Assembly: GCA_029775855.1 (NCBI GenBank)
Contig: JARVJZ010000002.1
Coordinates: forward strand, 159,800 to 223,799
Reading direction: 5' to 3'
From: Nitrososphaeria archaeon
Lineage (GTDB): Archaea; Thermoproteota; Nitrososphaeria; Nitrososphaerales; JAAOZN01
Length of the DNA: 64,000 nt
The translations under genes were made by a program, and so were the position numbers. The notes beneath the pieces are model-generated. The model had not been told where the DNA came from and made no database searches. It saw only the letters and a program-made list of their open reading frames with translations. This document shows positions 1 to 8,509 of this stretch, piece by piece. How positions within the stretch are numbered: position 1 is the stretch's first letter; each line of letters begins with the position of its first letter.

Positions 1-936
1 AGCATAGCAGATTCGATAAACTTTATCTTCAACTACATAATACTGCAGACACCAGCCGAAGCAAAGGGCTTAATCTTAGCCCCGCAGTTCATATCGAGCA
101 GCAACCCATTCATATTAGACGCCAAGCAGCTAAACGCCTACGTAATCATAATACAGATCGATAGAGAAGCGGAGTTAAAGATCACAAAGGCGGACGCGAC
201 AAGAATTACACCACCATCCGGCTTAAAATTCATAGCTGAGCCAGTGGATATAAGCCTAGACAAACCAGCTAACTTCATAGCTAAAGTGAGGATATTCTAC
301 AGCGAAGACAGCTTAAGAGCAACAGGATTAACACCACAAAACCTATCGCTCTATTACCTAGATGAAAATAGAAGGATATGGATACCCATCCAAAGCGCAG
401 TCAACACAGAAGAAGGCTATGTCGAAGCAGAAACCACACACCTAAGCATCTGGACAATAATGCAAAAACCGGTGAAGGTAGCGCTCTTCGATGCATTAAT
501 AGGTTTAGGCGAAGTCTATACAAGCATCCAGAAGTGGACAATACTACCATACTCTGAGATCACCTCAGCCATCCACCTCTTGAACATGGGCGATGAGCCA
601 AGCATGGTTCAAGTTAAGACTTGGCTAGTAGACGAATATGGAAGAGTTGTTTGGAGCCGAGTGGTAGAAGGTAGTGTAGAGCAAGGTGAACTCAAGACGA
701 TACCCTTAAGCATAGTGTTGAAGGAGGCGCACAGATACACCCTATATTCACAGATCGTGTCAGCGGGTGTAGAAAGCGAGCCCATCATGAGAACATACTA
801 CATCACACTCTTCGACATATACGGCTCAACAATACTCACGGCAATATCGCTAGCTGCGATAGCGAGCGTAATCTATCTGCAGAGGCAGAGTAGAAGCATA
901 CCTAGCCAGAAAGCCAGATTCAACTACCCGATGTAG
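1..936 (+). CDS. surface protein, C-terminal part (PGF-pre-PGF-like domain, membrane anchor)
   Basis: The reading frame is open from the first base, so this is the 3' end of a longer gene. The visible ~310 residues hold a beta-rich module of the kind found next to PGF-type domains in archaeal surface proteins: a short hydrophobic strand pattern, an 'LSLYYLDENRRIW' segment and the ending 'TTHLSIWTI'. A second beta-rich domain follows. One membrane helix (about 23 residues before the tail RQSRSIPS) anchors it near the C-terminus. It is probably an extracytoplasmic membrane-anchored protein; the ligand or partner is unknown. Its stop overlaps the 3' end of the convergent TrmB-type gene by 17 bp. 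Confidence 0.7.
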   Translation, partial: SIADSINFIFNYIILQTPAEAKGLILAPQFISSSNPFILDAKQLNAYVIIIQIDREAELKITKADATRITPPSGLKFIAEPVDISLDKPANFIAKVRIFYSEDSLRATGLTPQNLSLYYLDENRRIWIPIQSAVNTEEGYVEAETTHLSIWTIMQKPVKVALFDALIGLGEVYTSIQKWTILPYSEITSAIHLLNMGDEPSMVQVKTWLVDEYGRVVWSRVVEGSVEQGELKTIPLSIVLKEAHRYTLYSQIVSAGVESEPIMRTYYITLFDIYGSTILTAISLAAIASVIYLQRQSRSIPSQKARFNYPM

Positions 937-2578
937 ACCCAGCCTCAGATACTAGGCTGAGGATCTTCTCCTTAATCTCAACAGAAGTAGAGACCTTAGC
1001 AACATCGATACCATAGACAGAGGCTAGAAAACTAGTCTGCTGCGACACATCTGAAGAAGTCAGAAGAACCAGCTTAGCAGGCTTCACATCCAACAGCTTA
1101 GCCAAAAGAGACAAAACCGTCTGGCTACTGGCTTCAGCGCACCACTCTAAAGCAAGCCTACACATAGGATCTGAGGGCCGCTGCAAAACCGCTGTGAATC
1201 GATGAAAGATTCCACTTGCGCCTTTAATCTCCGGCTTCTCTAAAACAACCCAGCCTAACCGCTCTAATTCACCCTCCAAAGACAAAAGTATATCAAAGAG
1301 TTGCCTCGCAGACTTTATGTTCCGAAATACAACCAAAGCGTCTTCAGCCTCATCCCATAGCCTAGTAGCTATGTGATGCATCACCTTAGCGTAAGCGGAA
1401 ATATTAGACCATATGGGATAGTAGAGAAGATCGCCGTCAGAAGGCGATGGGGCGAGAAGAAGTTCCCTCTTATCAACAATCATCATCTGAAAGGGTAGGC
1501 TATCAATATGCCTAACTTCAGCAACATTCAGCAGAGGACTCACCTCATCTAAGTTATCCAGGTTAAGTGTAGTCAAAAGCTTAAGATTCACACCCTTATC
1601 AGCCAACACAGGGTAAATCTGCCACACACCATCAGGCAGAATCAGCTGCTCAGGAATATTAAATAAAGAGAAGATCTCAGAAGAGGCGGAAGCAATCATC
1701 CTATTGACTATGATCTTAGCCTCATCAAACCTTCTAAGAACCTTCAGCTCCTCAGGTTGAATACCGCTAACCAAGCTTCTAATCTTCATCTGAGCATCAA
1801 GAGCCTCTTCCCACAACGCGTTAAAGAAGACTCGAAGCCCAGAAGCAAACGGCAGAGAATCTGTCCACAACCCAACATCACCTTCCTCATCAAGCCTCGA
1901 AGGAGGTAATGGGAAAGTTGAGACAATAACCTCACATCCATCAAGAATAAATAAGCGAAATAAACTAGGAACCCTCGCGCATCTAACCACAAGCCCTTCA
2001 GAATACTCCCTAACCACATCAATCAACCTATCATCAAAATCGGTAAGCAGCCTAACCTGAACACCCCGCTTAGAAGCTTCAATCAAAGCATCCTGCACAC
2101 CCCCAAGCCTTAACCAAACCAGATCATCACCTTGAGTTAAAAGAAGAGCCTCCCTAACACCCTTACCCAACATATCAACAATCTGAGAGTAAATCTGAAC
2201 TCTCCCTTGTATAATTCTAAACCTAGGCTGCTGCATCTGAGGCGTAAGGATAGGAAGCCTACTCCACTCACTCAATAACGCCTTCAAACCATCTTCAGCC
2301 AACTTAACTCTATTCTTCATCTGCTGAACAAGATTATTCAAAACTTCTTGAGGCGGATGGGCTGAAAAGAGCATAGGCTTACTAAGCGAAACATCAACAA
2401 TCTTCTCTTCAACGAGCTTCTGAAGTATCCGATAAGTCTTCACCCTATCAAAGCCAACACTAGCAGCAAGCGTACTAGCCTTACTAGCGCCGATCTTCAC
2501 CAAGGTAAAGTACACTTTAGCCTCCTCAAGACTCAAACCGTATTTCGTAAGTTCACTCACTATATGCTCCTCAGACAC
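920..2578 (-). CDS. TrmB-family transcriptional regulator
   Basis: A 552-residue protein with a TrmB-type winged helix-turn-helix in the first ~75 residues (YGLSLEEAKVYFTLVKIG, then VGFDRVKTYRILQKL). A coiled segment follows, then a long effector region. This is longer than classical TrmB sugar regulators (~340 residues), and the C-terminal half appears to contain a second sensor-like domain. GTG start. It diverges from a secreted protein gene; an 8-bp perfect inverted repeat lies in the shared promoter region at 2634-2664. The ligand cannot be told from sequence. Confidence 0.8.
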   Translation of the reverse strand: MSEEHIVSELTKYGLSLEEAKVYFTLVKIGASKASTLAASVGFDRVKTYRILQKLVEEKIVDVSLSKPMLFSAHPPQEVLNNLVQQMKNRVKLAEDGLKALLSEWSRLPILTPQMQQPRFRIIQGRVQIYSQIVDMLGKGVREALLLTQGDDLVWLRLGGVQDALIEASKRGVQVRLLTDFDDRLIDVVREYSEGLVVRCARVPSLFRLFILDGCEVIVSTFPLPPSRLDEEGDVGLWTDSLPFASGLRVFFNALWEEALDAQMKIRSLVSGIQPEELKVLRRFDEAKIIVNRMIASASSEIFSLFNIPEQLILPDGVWQIYPVLADKGVNLKLLTTLNLDNLDEVSPLLNVAEVRHIDSLPFQMMIVDKRELLLAPSPSDGDLLYYPIWSNISAYAKVMHHIATRLWDEAEDALVVFRNIKSARQLFDILLSLEGELERLGWVVLEKPEIKGASGIFHRFTAVLQRPSDPMCRLALEWCAEASSQTVLSLLAKLLDVKPAKLVLLTSSDVSQQTSFLASVYGIDVAKVSTSVEIKEKILSLVSEAGSTSGS

Positions 2579-2633
2579 ACCACATATGCTTACGCAAAGA
2601 GTTTTAAACCTTGTGTGTTCAAATGTAACAAAC

Positions 2634-2664
2634 AGATGTAGCTCTTGTCCACAACACTACATCT
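2634..2664. promoter_or_regulatory. candidate operator: 8-bp inverted repeat between divergent genes
   Basis: AGATGTAG at 2634-2641 is the exact reverse complement of CTACATCT at 2657-2664, with 15 bp between the arms. It lies in the 116-bp gap between the TrmB-type regulator and the divergent secreted-protein gene. The arms are centred about two helical turns apart, as expected for a dimeric regulator. Assignment to the TrmB protein is inference. Confidence 0.4.
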
Positions 2665-2694
2665 AAAATCCTACACCTAACATTAACATATACG

Positions 2695-3168
2695 ATGCTA
2701 AAAGTGGTGCGAGGGCTACTATACTTGGCTCTAGCGTTATTGGTTCTAGTAGCCTTCACACCTACTAGAGAACATAGCATAGCTTCACAAGTAAGTTTAG
2801 CTCCAAGACCCTCAGAGGAAGACGCAGGAATGAAATTAAGCATAGTAGCTGTTAAGCTCGATAAAGAGTTTCAAAAAGCACCATATCCCAGCGCTACAAT
2901 TAGAGTTGATGTTAAAGTTTCAAACCAAGCATTCGCTGAGAAGAAGGATCTGTTACTAACACTAGCAGTCAAAGATTTAAAAGGCGATGTGGTAGCAGCA
3001 TCTAGCACACTAATATATATTCCCCTAAACAAAGAGGGGATATACACAAATTACTTGCTGCTTAGAAGCGGTGGCGCGATGGTAGTAGAAGCAACGATAC
3101 ACATATCAGGTAGCCTACTCGCTATAGACCACTACTACATAGATGTACACTCATTTAAACTACTCTAA
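2695..3168 (+). CDS. small secreted or membrane-anchored protein, function unknown
   Basis: A 157-residue protein with a signal-peptide-like N-terminus: positive residues, then a Leu/Ala-rich hydrophobic stretch at residues ~8-23. The rest is a single beta-sandwich-like domain (alternating hydrophobic strands, e.g. SATIRVDVKVSNQ and DLLLTLAVKD), resembling archaeal extracellular Ig-like modules. I do not recognise the family. It diverges from the TrmB-type regulator and may be its target. Confidence 0.55.
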   Translation: MLKVVRGLLYLALALLVLVAFTPTREHSIASQVSLAPRPSEEDAGMKLSIVAVKLDKEFQKAPYPSATIRVDVKVSNQAFAEKKDLLLTLAVKDLKGDVVAASSTLIYIPLNKEGIYTNYLLLRSGGAMVVEATIHISGSLLAIDHYYIDVHSFKLL

Positions 3169-3221
3169 AACACCATTAGTCAAAACATAGAGCACACTCT
3201 TCAGATTGGAAACTCTTACAC

Positions 3222-4010
3222 TCAGCCTAATCCTTTACTTTTCATCTTCCCAACGGCTTCAGAGAGCATCTGGAGAGCTTGAGCCAATGCATTTCTCGTC
3301 TCGTTAAGTTCCTTCCCCAACGCTTCAAGCATCTCCCTCGTCTTCTTAGACTCCTCAATCAAAGTATTCAATATCGTGGTAAGCTTCTCAGAGATCTCAC
3401 CATACCTCTCTAGAACAAATCTAAAATTTTCATCTGTTCTTTTAGCGAAGTCTCTGAACTCCTCCCTATAATCCTTGAACTCCTGCCTAAACTCTCTAAA
3501 CTCTTGTCTATAGTCTTTAAACTCCTCTCTGAAATCTTTGAACTCACCTCTAAAATCTCTAAACTCCTCTCTGAAATCCTTGAATTCACCTCTAAAATCT
3601 TTAAACTCCTCTCTGAAATCTTTGAACTCACCTCTAAAATCTCTAAATTCTTGTCTAAACTCTCTGAACTCTCCCCAGTAGTCTACGAAGATTGTTTGCA
3701 TCGCGCCGAAGCCCTCGCTCATCTCCTCCCAAAGTTCACCAGGCTTTATCACAAAGTATTTTATAGATGAATCTAACTCTGCTTTTTGTTCGCTAAACTC
3801 TTTTACAAAGGCTGGTGGTGGAGGGTTCTGTGCCCTTTTCACGAATTGTGTAAGATTCTCTTCGCTTCCTTGTGCAAAAACCGTGACAGACCCGTCTTTC
3901 TCGTTTACTACAAAGCCTGCTATCTGAAGATCTTGGGCAAGGTCGAGGATGTATCTTCTAAAACCTACTCTTTGAACCCTACCTTTAAATCTCAGCGTCA
4001 GAGCTTGCAA
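3222..4010 (-). CDS. acylphosphatase domain fused to heptad-repeat coiled coil
   Basis: Residues 1-90 are an acylphosphatase domain. The phosphate-binding loop GRVQRVGFR supplies the catalytic Arg18, and Asn36 in GFVVNEKDGS matches the catalytic Asn. Residues 114-190 are eleven consecutive near-identical heptads (EFKDFRE / EFRDFRG type), and 190-262 is a further predicted coiled coil rich in Glu, Lys and Leu. Ordinary acylphosphatases are ~90 residues and stand alone, so this is an unusual fusion. The coil probably oligomerises or tethers the enzyme. ATG start; no obvious operon partner. Confidence 0.75.
   Translation of the reverse strand: MQALTLRFKGRVQRVGFRRYILDLAQDLQIAGFVVNEKDGSVTVFAQGSEENLTQFVKRAQNPPPPAFVKEFSEQKAELDSSIKYFVIKPGELWEEMSEGFGAMQTIFVDYWGEFREFRQEFRDFRGEFKDFREEFKDFRGEFKDFREEFRDFRGEFKDFREEFKDYRQEFREFRQEFKDYREEFRDFAKRTDENFRFVLERYGEISEKLTTILNTLIEESKKTREMLEALGKELNETRNALAQALQMLSEAVGKMKSKGLG
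3441..3671 (-). repeat. 21-bp tandem repeat encoding 11 heptads
   Basis: Eleven in-frame 21-bp units code for residues 114-190 of the acylphosphatase fusion. Each unit reads E-F-(K/R)-(D/E)-(F/Y)-(R/A)-x. The units are very similar at the DNA level, which implies recent expansion by slippage or unequal crossing-over. Confidence 0.85.
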
Positions 4011-4073
4011 CCCACCACTTTACGGCAAACTTGCTATTAAGCATATAGTATCATTTAACGATGAAGATTGCCC

Positions 4074-4892
4074 CTACCAAGCTTTTCTAGCAGCTAGCAC
4101 CTTCTCCACCTCTGCAGTAATAGGAATGTTCTTAGCCTCCAAAGCTCTCACTAATGCAGCGTGCACCTCCTGGCGAATAATATAGCCAGCTTTATGCAGA
4201 ATAGTATCCCCAATTTCAGGGTCAACATCCATGCTTGCTGTGCACGGGTAGCCGTGGTGAGCATTAGAAGTGTTTTGATTAAGATCCTTAACGTGGGTGA
4301 ATCTGAGTTTCTGAGCAACATACCATGTGTCGCCACAAGGTGCGCTTCGCTTAACCACAATGTTCTTGATCAAGTATCCCTCTAGTTCCATTTCGAGTTT
4401 TGGTCTGCCGATTGAGTATCTGCGTATGAATTCATTTATAACTTCGCTTCCGCTTTCCTCAAGTTCGCAGAAGGGTTTAGGGAATGCGTGTTCAATACCT
4501 AACTCGCTTAGTTCATCTTGCAGCCTAGATCTTAGTGCTGGCGGGCACCAGCTTCTGTTTTCGATTGGCACTATGACAGCCTTCGCTTCTGCCTTTGAGG
4601 CTACAGAGGGGATCTCCGCTAATATATCTGGGTGGATGCCTATTGGGATAACTATGTCAGATTTAGGTGGGGATTTTGGTAGATATTCGCTTGGGTTGTC
4701 GATGAAAGGAGGCAGATTGGGTGGTATAGGGTGCAAGCCGACGATATCTCGAACATAAGAGCCGTAGGATATTCTACAGTAGCCGCAAGCAAGGTCACAA
4801 GACTTACAGAAGGTGGGTAGGTTAACTAGGTTCCCTACAACCTTCTCCCCGAATTCGTGCCCTACTATAAAGTATAGCTTCAACGCTTCCAT
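4074..4892 (-). CDS. DUF166 family protein
   Basis: A 272-residue protein resembling the archaeal DUF166 family, whose biochemical role is not established to my knowledge. The N-terminal Cys motif (C29, C32, C36, C39: CKSCDLACGYC) could bind metal or an Fe-S cluster. Further conserved-looking Cys sit at the WCPP, APCGDTWY and GYPCTAS segments. The C-terminal third (APCGDTWYVAQKL..., HHGYPC) has the look of an active site. It stands alone, with 181 bp on the same strand between it and the acylphosphatase gene. Confidence 0.65.
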   Translation of the reverse strand: MEALKLYFIVGHEFGEKVVGNLVNLPTFCKSCDLACGYCRISYGSYVRDIVGLHPIPPNLPPFIDNPSEYLPKSPPKSDIVIPIGIHPDILAEIPSVASKAEAKAVIVPIENRSWCPPALRSRLQDELSELGIEHAFPKPFCELEESGSEVINEFIRRYSIGRPKLEMELEGYLIKNIVVKRSAPCGDTWYVAQKLRFTHVKDLNQNTSNAHHGYPCTASMDVDPEIGDTILHKAGYIIRQEVHAALVRALEAKNIPITAEVEKVLAARKAW

Positions 4893-4936
4893 AAATAATG
4901 TGTTTTTGGTTGTATAAATAGAGAGTGCCTAAACAT

Positions 4937-5164
4937 TTAGTATTTCGGTTTGGTTAGCTTCGCCCAAGCTGCTACTGCTGAGACTGTGATAATCGAGCTC
5001 GCTAGCCCAGTTATGGTTGCGCCCACTAGTCTAGAGTCTATGCTCATTAGGAATGGTATAAGGGCTGCTAAAGCGTCTGCTAACGCTGGGTATGCTAAGT
5101 ATGCTATGAATCCGAGGGCATATCCTATTAACCATATTCCGAGGATTGCTTTTACTCTACCCAT
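4937..5164 (-). CDS. small membrane protein, two helices
   Basis: A 75-residue protein with two hydrophobic helices (about residues 6-37 and 46-67) separated by a short polar turn, ending in KLTKPKY. I do not recognise a family. It is followed after 44 bp by the DUF166 gene on the same strand and may be co-transcribed with it. Confidence 0.45.
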   Translation of the reverse strand: MGRVKAILGIWLIGYALGFIAYLAYPALADALAALIPFLMSIDSRLVGATITGLASSIITVSAVAAWAKLTKPKY

Positions 5165-5247
5165 GGTCGGTCAATCAAACTGTCTTTATGGAGCGATTTA
5201 TTAGAGTAAAACAATATTAGTTAACTTAGCAGTTAAGATTCTTATAA

Positions 5248-5487
5248 CTATAATCCGAGCTTGCGGAGACCCAGCTTTTCAGCCAAGCTTCTAGCTCTAT
5301 TAATGATCTCCCAAGCCCGTATTCTTTCACCAACCAAGTCGACTCTCTGTAAAATCATTATATCGTTAGTGGCTATTACAATCATCTTGGTTCCAGTCTT
5401 TAACCCAAGCTTATCTCTTACATCTTTTGGTATAACGATCTGACCCTTCTCCGAAACCCTTGTCGTATCAATGGTTACATCAGACAA
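5248..5487 (-). CDS. AbrB/SpoVT-type DNA-binding protein
   Basis: A 79-residue protein whose first 50 residues are a swapped-hairpin AbrB domain (VSEKGQIVIPKDVRDKLGLKTG, then MIVIATNDIMILQRVD). The tail is a short helix. Such proteins act as small transcription factors or as the antitoxin half of a toxin-antitoxin pair. No toxin gene lies next to it, so a regulator is more likely. It diverges from the GT39 gene. Confidence 0.8.
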   Translation of the reverse strand: MSDVTIDTTRVSEKGQIVIPKDVRDKLGLKTGTKMIVIATNDIMILQRVDLVGERIRAWEIINRARSLAEKLGLRKLGL

Positions 5488-5517
5488 CCTTGTTCCACTT
5501 AATATGTTACTAAATGC

Positions 5518-5525
5518 TATATAAG
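5518..5525 (+). promoter_or_regulatory. TATA box of the GT39 gene
   Basis: TATATAAG ends 27 bp before the ATG at 5553, the spacing expected for an archaeal promoter giving a leaderless or nearly leaderless mRNA. It lies just after the upstream in-frame ATG at 5514, which argues that translation starts at 5553 instead. Confidence 0.55.
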
Positions 5526-5552
5526 ACTAGTTCTCAATCAAGTAGGGAAACG

Positions 5553-6884
5553 ATGAGCCAGATACTTAAGGCGATAAAATCCATATCAATAAGGGAACTT
5601 ATTTTGCTCTGGCTCGCCATTCATCTTCTCCTAATAACACAGCCTAATGCAGCGGTCTTTGACGAAGCCTACTATACTAAAGCGGCTAGAGATCTGATTC
5701 AAGGTGTAGCGAGCAATATCGAGCATCCGTTCTTAGGTAAAGCTTGGGGTGCAATTGGTATTCTGATCTTTGGGGACAACGCATTTGGCTGGAGAATAGT
5801 GATAGTAGTCTTCGGCGCGCTACTACTCTACACCTTCTATCAGCTGGCTTGTAGGTATGTTTCTGAGCGTATGGCGCTGCTTGCAACAGCCTACCTTGGT
5901 TTTGACCATATGTTCTTTGCTCACTCAAGCCTATTTCTCCTCGAGATACCTGCGCTCTTCTTCGCAGTAGTTTCTTTCTCATACTACCTTAAGCGTAGAA
6001 TCGTTTTATCAGCAGTCTTCATGGGGATATCTATCCTAAGTAAAGAGACGAGCCTATTTCTACTCTTCACAATGATACTAATACACTTAGCGAATATGAA
6101 GATGCCTTCGAAGCAGGATGTTCTTAAGGCTTTGAAGTTTACGCTCGTGCTTCTGGCTACTGTTGCAGTACCTATGCAGCTCTACATATCAGCCTATAGA
6201 CCTTCAGCCTCAGAGAAGATTGTGCAGGTAGTGAGCCCAGTGGTTGTAGTGGCGCCAGACGGTTCAGTGCTATCTACAACAACTACTACGACTTGGAGTA
6301 GTCAAAAAGAGTATATTAGTAATGTGTTTGAGCATTGGCGCTATATAGTGTCTTATGCGTCGAGTCTCACAACGAAGGGTTCAAACATCGGGCCTGAAAA
6401 CTTTCCTTGGAATTGGTTTATACCGACTCAGCAGAGGGAGATGATCTACTATAGGTCAGAGGTTGTTAAGAATATAACCTATTATAGTGATGGGGTGTAT
6501 GTTGGCTCTAGGCTTGAGAAGTTGTATCCGATAAACTGGCGTGGCGTCTCTAATCTACCTTTGTGGTATTCTATTTGGGTTGTTGTGCCTCTCTCCATAT
6601 ATCTTGCTGTAAAAAGAAGGTTAGACGAAGGGTTGGTACTATCGTTCCTATGGATAGTAGGCACATATGTTCCTCTTTTAGCAATGTCTCTAGCCTTAAA
6701 TCGAATTCAGTACCCGTTTTACTTCATAAACACGCTACCGGCTTTGGCGCTGGGTTTACCCATCGTATTCTCGAAGCTAAATGTAGATAAGGTGGTGAGG
6801 GACTGTGTGCTCGCGATCTTCTTAGGCTGGACTATTGCTTCATTCCTAATATACTTCCCCCTTAACATCTGGGCTTTAAGTTAG
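5553..6884 (+). CDS. GT39-type membrane glycosyltransferase
   Basis: About 443 residues with multiple membrane helices. The N-terminal luminal loop has the acidic motif FDEAYYTKAARDL typical of dolichyl-phosphate-mannose-type mannosyltransferases (GT39/PMT), followed by HPFLGKAWGAIG. It probably transfers a lipid-phosphate-linked sugar to surface proteins or lipids on the outer face of the membrane. A long extracytoplasmic loop (about residues 220-330) holds a Thr-rich stretch. The ATG at 5514 is in frame but sits upstream of the TATA box, so the start at 5553 is preferred. Confidence 0.75.
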   Translation: MSQILKAIKSISIRELILLWLAIHLLLITQPNAAVFDEAYYTKAARDLIQGVASNIEHPFLGKAWGAIGILIFGDNAFGWRIVIVVFGALLLYTFYQLACRYVSERMALLATAYLGFDHMFFAHSSLFLLEIPALFFAVVSFSYYLKRRIVLSAVFMGISILSKETSLFLLFTMILIHLANMKMPSKQDVLKALKFTLVLLATVAVPMQLYISAYRPSASEKIVQVVSPVVVVAPDGSVLSTTTTTTWSSQKEYISNVFEHWRYIVSYASSLTTKGSNIGPENFPWNWFIPTQQREMIYYRSEVVKNITYYSDGVYVGSRLEKLYPINWRGVSNLPLWYSIWVVVPLSIYLAVKRRLDEGLVLSFLWIVGTYVPLLAMSLALNRIQYPFYFINTLPALALGLPIVFSKLNVDKVVRDCVLAIFLGWTIASFLIYFPLNIWALS

Positions 6885-6940
6885 CAGATATGGTGCTACA
6901 GCCTTACCGTTTTTAACAAGATTGAGGTGGTGAATATTAG

Positions 6941-7663
6941 GTGCTGATGGATATTAGGCTCGTGTTGTGTGGCGTTATGCTCTTTGTATCAGCATACTTT
7001 GACCTAAAGAGCAGAGAAGTAGAGGATAGACTATGGTGGATTTTTGGCGCACTAGGTTTAGCGTTAACAGCAGCGGAGGCTCTTTTAGGCTTCAACCCCA
7101 ACCAGCTTTTGATGTATCTTGCATCGACAGCAGTCTCAGGCGCTGTGGCGTTTACACTATATTACTTAGGCTTCTATGGGGGCGCTGATGCTAAAGCGCT
7201 TTTGGTCTGCGCCTTAATCACACCAATATTTGATAGACACCTTACCATACATCCATTCACACCTCTGATAATCTTGGTAAACTCAACGATTCTAACCGCA
7301 TCACTAGCAATCTACTATGGTCTCAGCAACCTTATACGCATACTTAGCGGGGAGAAGATCTTTGAAGGGCTAGAGCATGAACCAATCTACAGAAAAGCCT
7401 TAGCCAGCATATTTGGCTTCAGGGTTAAGAGTAAAGTAGGCTCATTCTATTTTCTGATGGAGAAGGAGGAATGTGGTAAAAGAAGATTCAACTTTAACCT
7501 ACTCAGAGTGGACGAAGACTTCACATCCAAAGAAGATGTTTGGGTTACTCCAGGCATACCTCTACTAGCATTTATGGCAGCTGGTTTTGTAGTTGCGGTA
7601 TTCTTTGGTGATCTACTTGCATATATCTTAAAGGCGTTAGTGATGCTCGCTACACTATTGTAG
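6941..7663 (+). CDS. archaeal type IV prepilin peptidase (A24 family)
   Basis: A 240-residue integral membrane protein. The two catalytic aspartates of A24 aspartyl prepilin peptidases are visible: D21 in YFDLKSREVED and D83 in the GGAD motif (YGGADAK). It processes class III signal peptides of archaellins and pilins. The C-terminal part carries a cytoplasmic insert and two further hydrophobic segments. GTG start preceded by GAGGTGG. No pilin genes lie alongside. Confidence 0.85.
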   Translation: MLMDIRLVLCGVMLFVSAYFDLKSREVEDRLWWIFGALGLALTAAEALLGFNPNQLLMYLASTAVSGAVAFTLYYLGFYGGADAKALLVCALITPIFDRHLTIHPFTPLIILVNSTILTASLAIYYGLSNLIRILSGEKIFEGLEHEPIYRKALASIFGFRVKSKVGSFYFLMEKEECGKRRFNFNLLRVDEDFTSKEDVWVTPGIPLLAFMAAGFVVAVFFGDLLAYILKALVMLATLL

Positions 7664-8441
7664 CAGAGGGTGGAGGAAGCCTCTTATGCTCCGTTGCTCT
7701 GCACCTACTTAAGACGGAGTTAATTTTGTCAAGAGGTATGTTGAGGATGTTAGAAGCCTCCTCAGGCTTCATCTTTAAATCAAATATCGAATAGAGGATT
7801 TGGTCGATATCTTCGTAGGACATTCCTAACTCGTCTTCAGCCATCTGCCCAGCCCAAAGCCTGGGGCTACTTTTCTTAGCAACTATCCGCTTAGGCACAT
7901 TAAGGTAGGAGGCGAGAAACCTAACCTGAGTCTTATATAGTTCGGCGAGAGGCAGAAGATCCACACCCCCATCACCATATTTCGTAAAGTATCCGATTAG
8001 CAGCTCACTTCTATCGCCCGTGCCTAGAACGAGTCTGTTTAATAGGTTTGCGTAGTAGTAGAGTATGCTCATTCTTATTCTAGCCCTAAGATTGCCTTCA
8101 GCGAGTCTGTGGGGCTGCAGATAATTCATATATGCTCTATGTATATTTGAGATGTCGATGGTTATGGTTTTGATCTGAAGCTCATCAGCCACAGCCTTAG
8201 CGTCTTCAACATCGTTTGATGGTGTAACTCTCGAATCTGGAAGCAGCAAACCCAGCACAGAATCTTTACCTAACGCTCTAACCGCCAGATAGGCTGCGGT
8301 TGAGGAATCTAAGCCTCCGCTCAGACCTAAAACCACGCCCGATGAGTTGGCTTCGAGAACCTTACTCTTTATGAAATCTTCGATGCCCTTACTAATCCGC
8401 TTAAAGTCTAGTTTAGTCATCTTCTCCAGCAGATCCAACAT
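7650..8441 (-). CDS. nadE: NH3-dependent NAD+ synthetase
   Basis: A 263-residue N-type ATP pyrophosphatase. The PP-loop SGGLDSS is at residues 41-47, followed by the family segments GTGDRSELLIGYFTKYGDGG and SSPRLWAGQMAEDELGMSYEDID. It amidates nicotinic acid adenine dinucleotide to NAD+ using ammonia. There is no N-terminal glutaminase domain. It diverges from nicotinate phosphoribosyltransferase across a 68-bp shared promoter region, so both ends of the NAD salvage route are paired here. Its 3' end overlaps the prepilin peptidase stop by 14 bp. Confidence 0.93.
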   Translation of the reverse strand: MLDLLEKMTKLDFKRISKGIEDFIKSKVLEANSSGVVLGLSGGLDSSTAAYLAVRALGKDSVLGLLLPDSRVTPSNDVEDAKAVADELQIKTITIDISNIHRAYMNYLQPHRLAEGNLRARIRMSILYYYANLLNRLVLGTGDRSELLIGYFTKYGDGGVDLLPLAELYKTQVRFLASYLNVPKRIVAKKSSPRLWAGQMAEDELGMSYEDIDQILYSIFDLKMKPEEASNILNIPLDKINSVLSRCRATEHKRLPPPSATIV

Positions 8442-8509
8442 CTTCTACTCTCTAACCGCGCCTCTAAAAGCTTAACTTTTATCTTAGCTGCTTCAACACT
8501 TATAAGGAT

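Noticed and set aside
3504-3770. Plus-strand frame with repeated KLLSEIFELTSKIS-like units
   Set aside because: It is the opposite-strand reading of the acylphosphatase heptad repeat, whose minus-strand frame has a full conserved domain.
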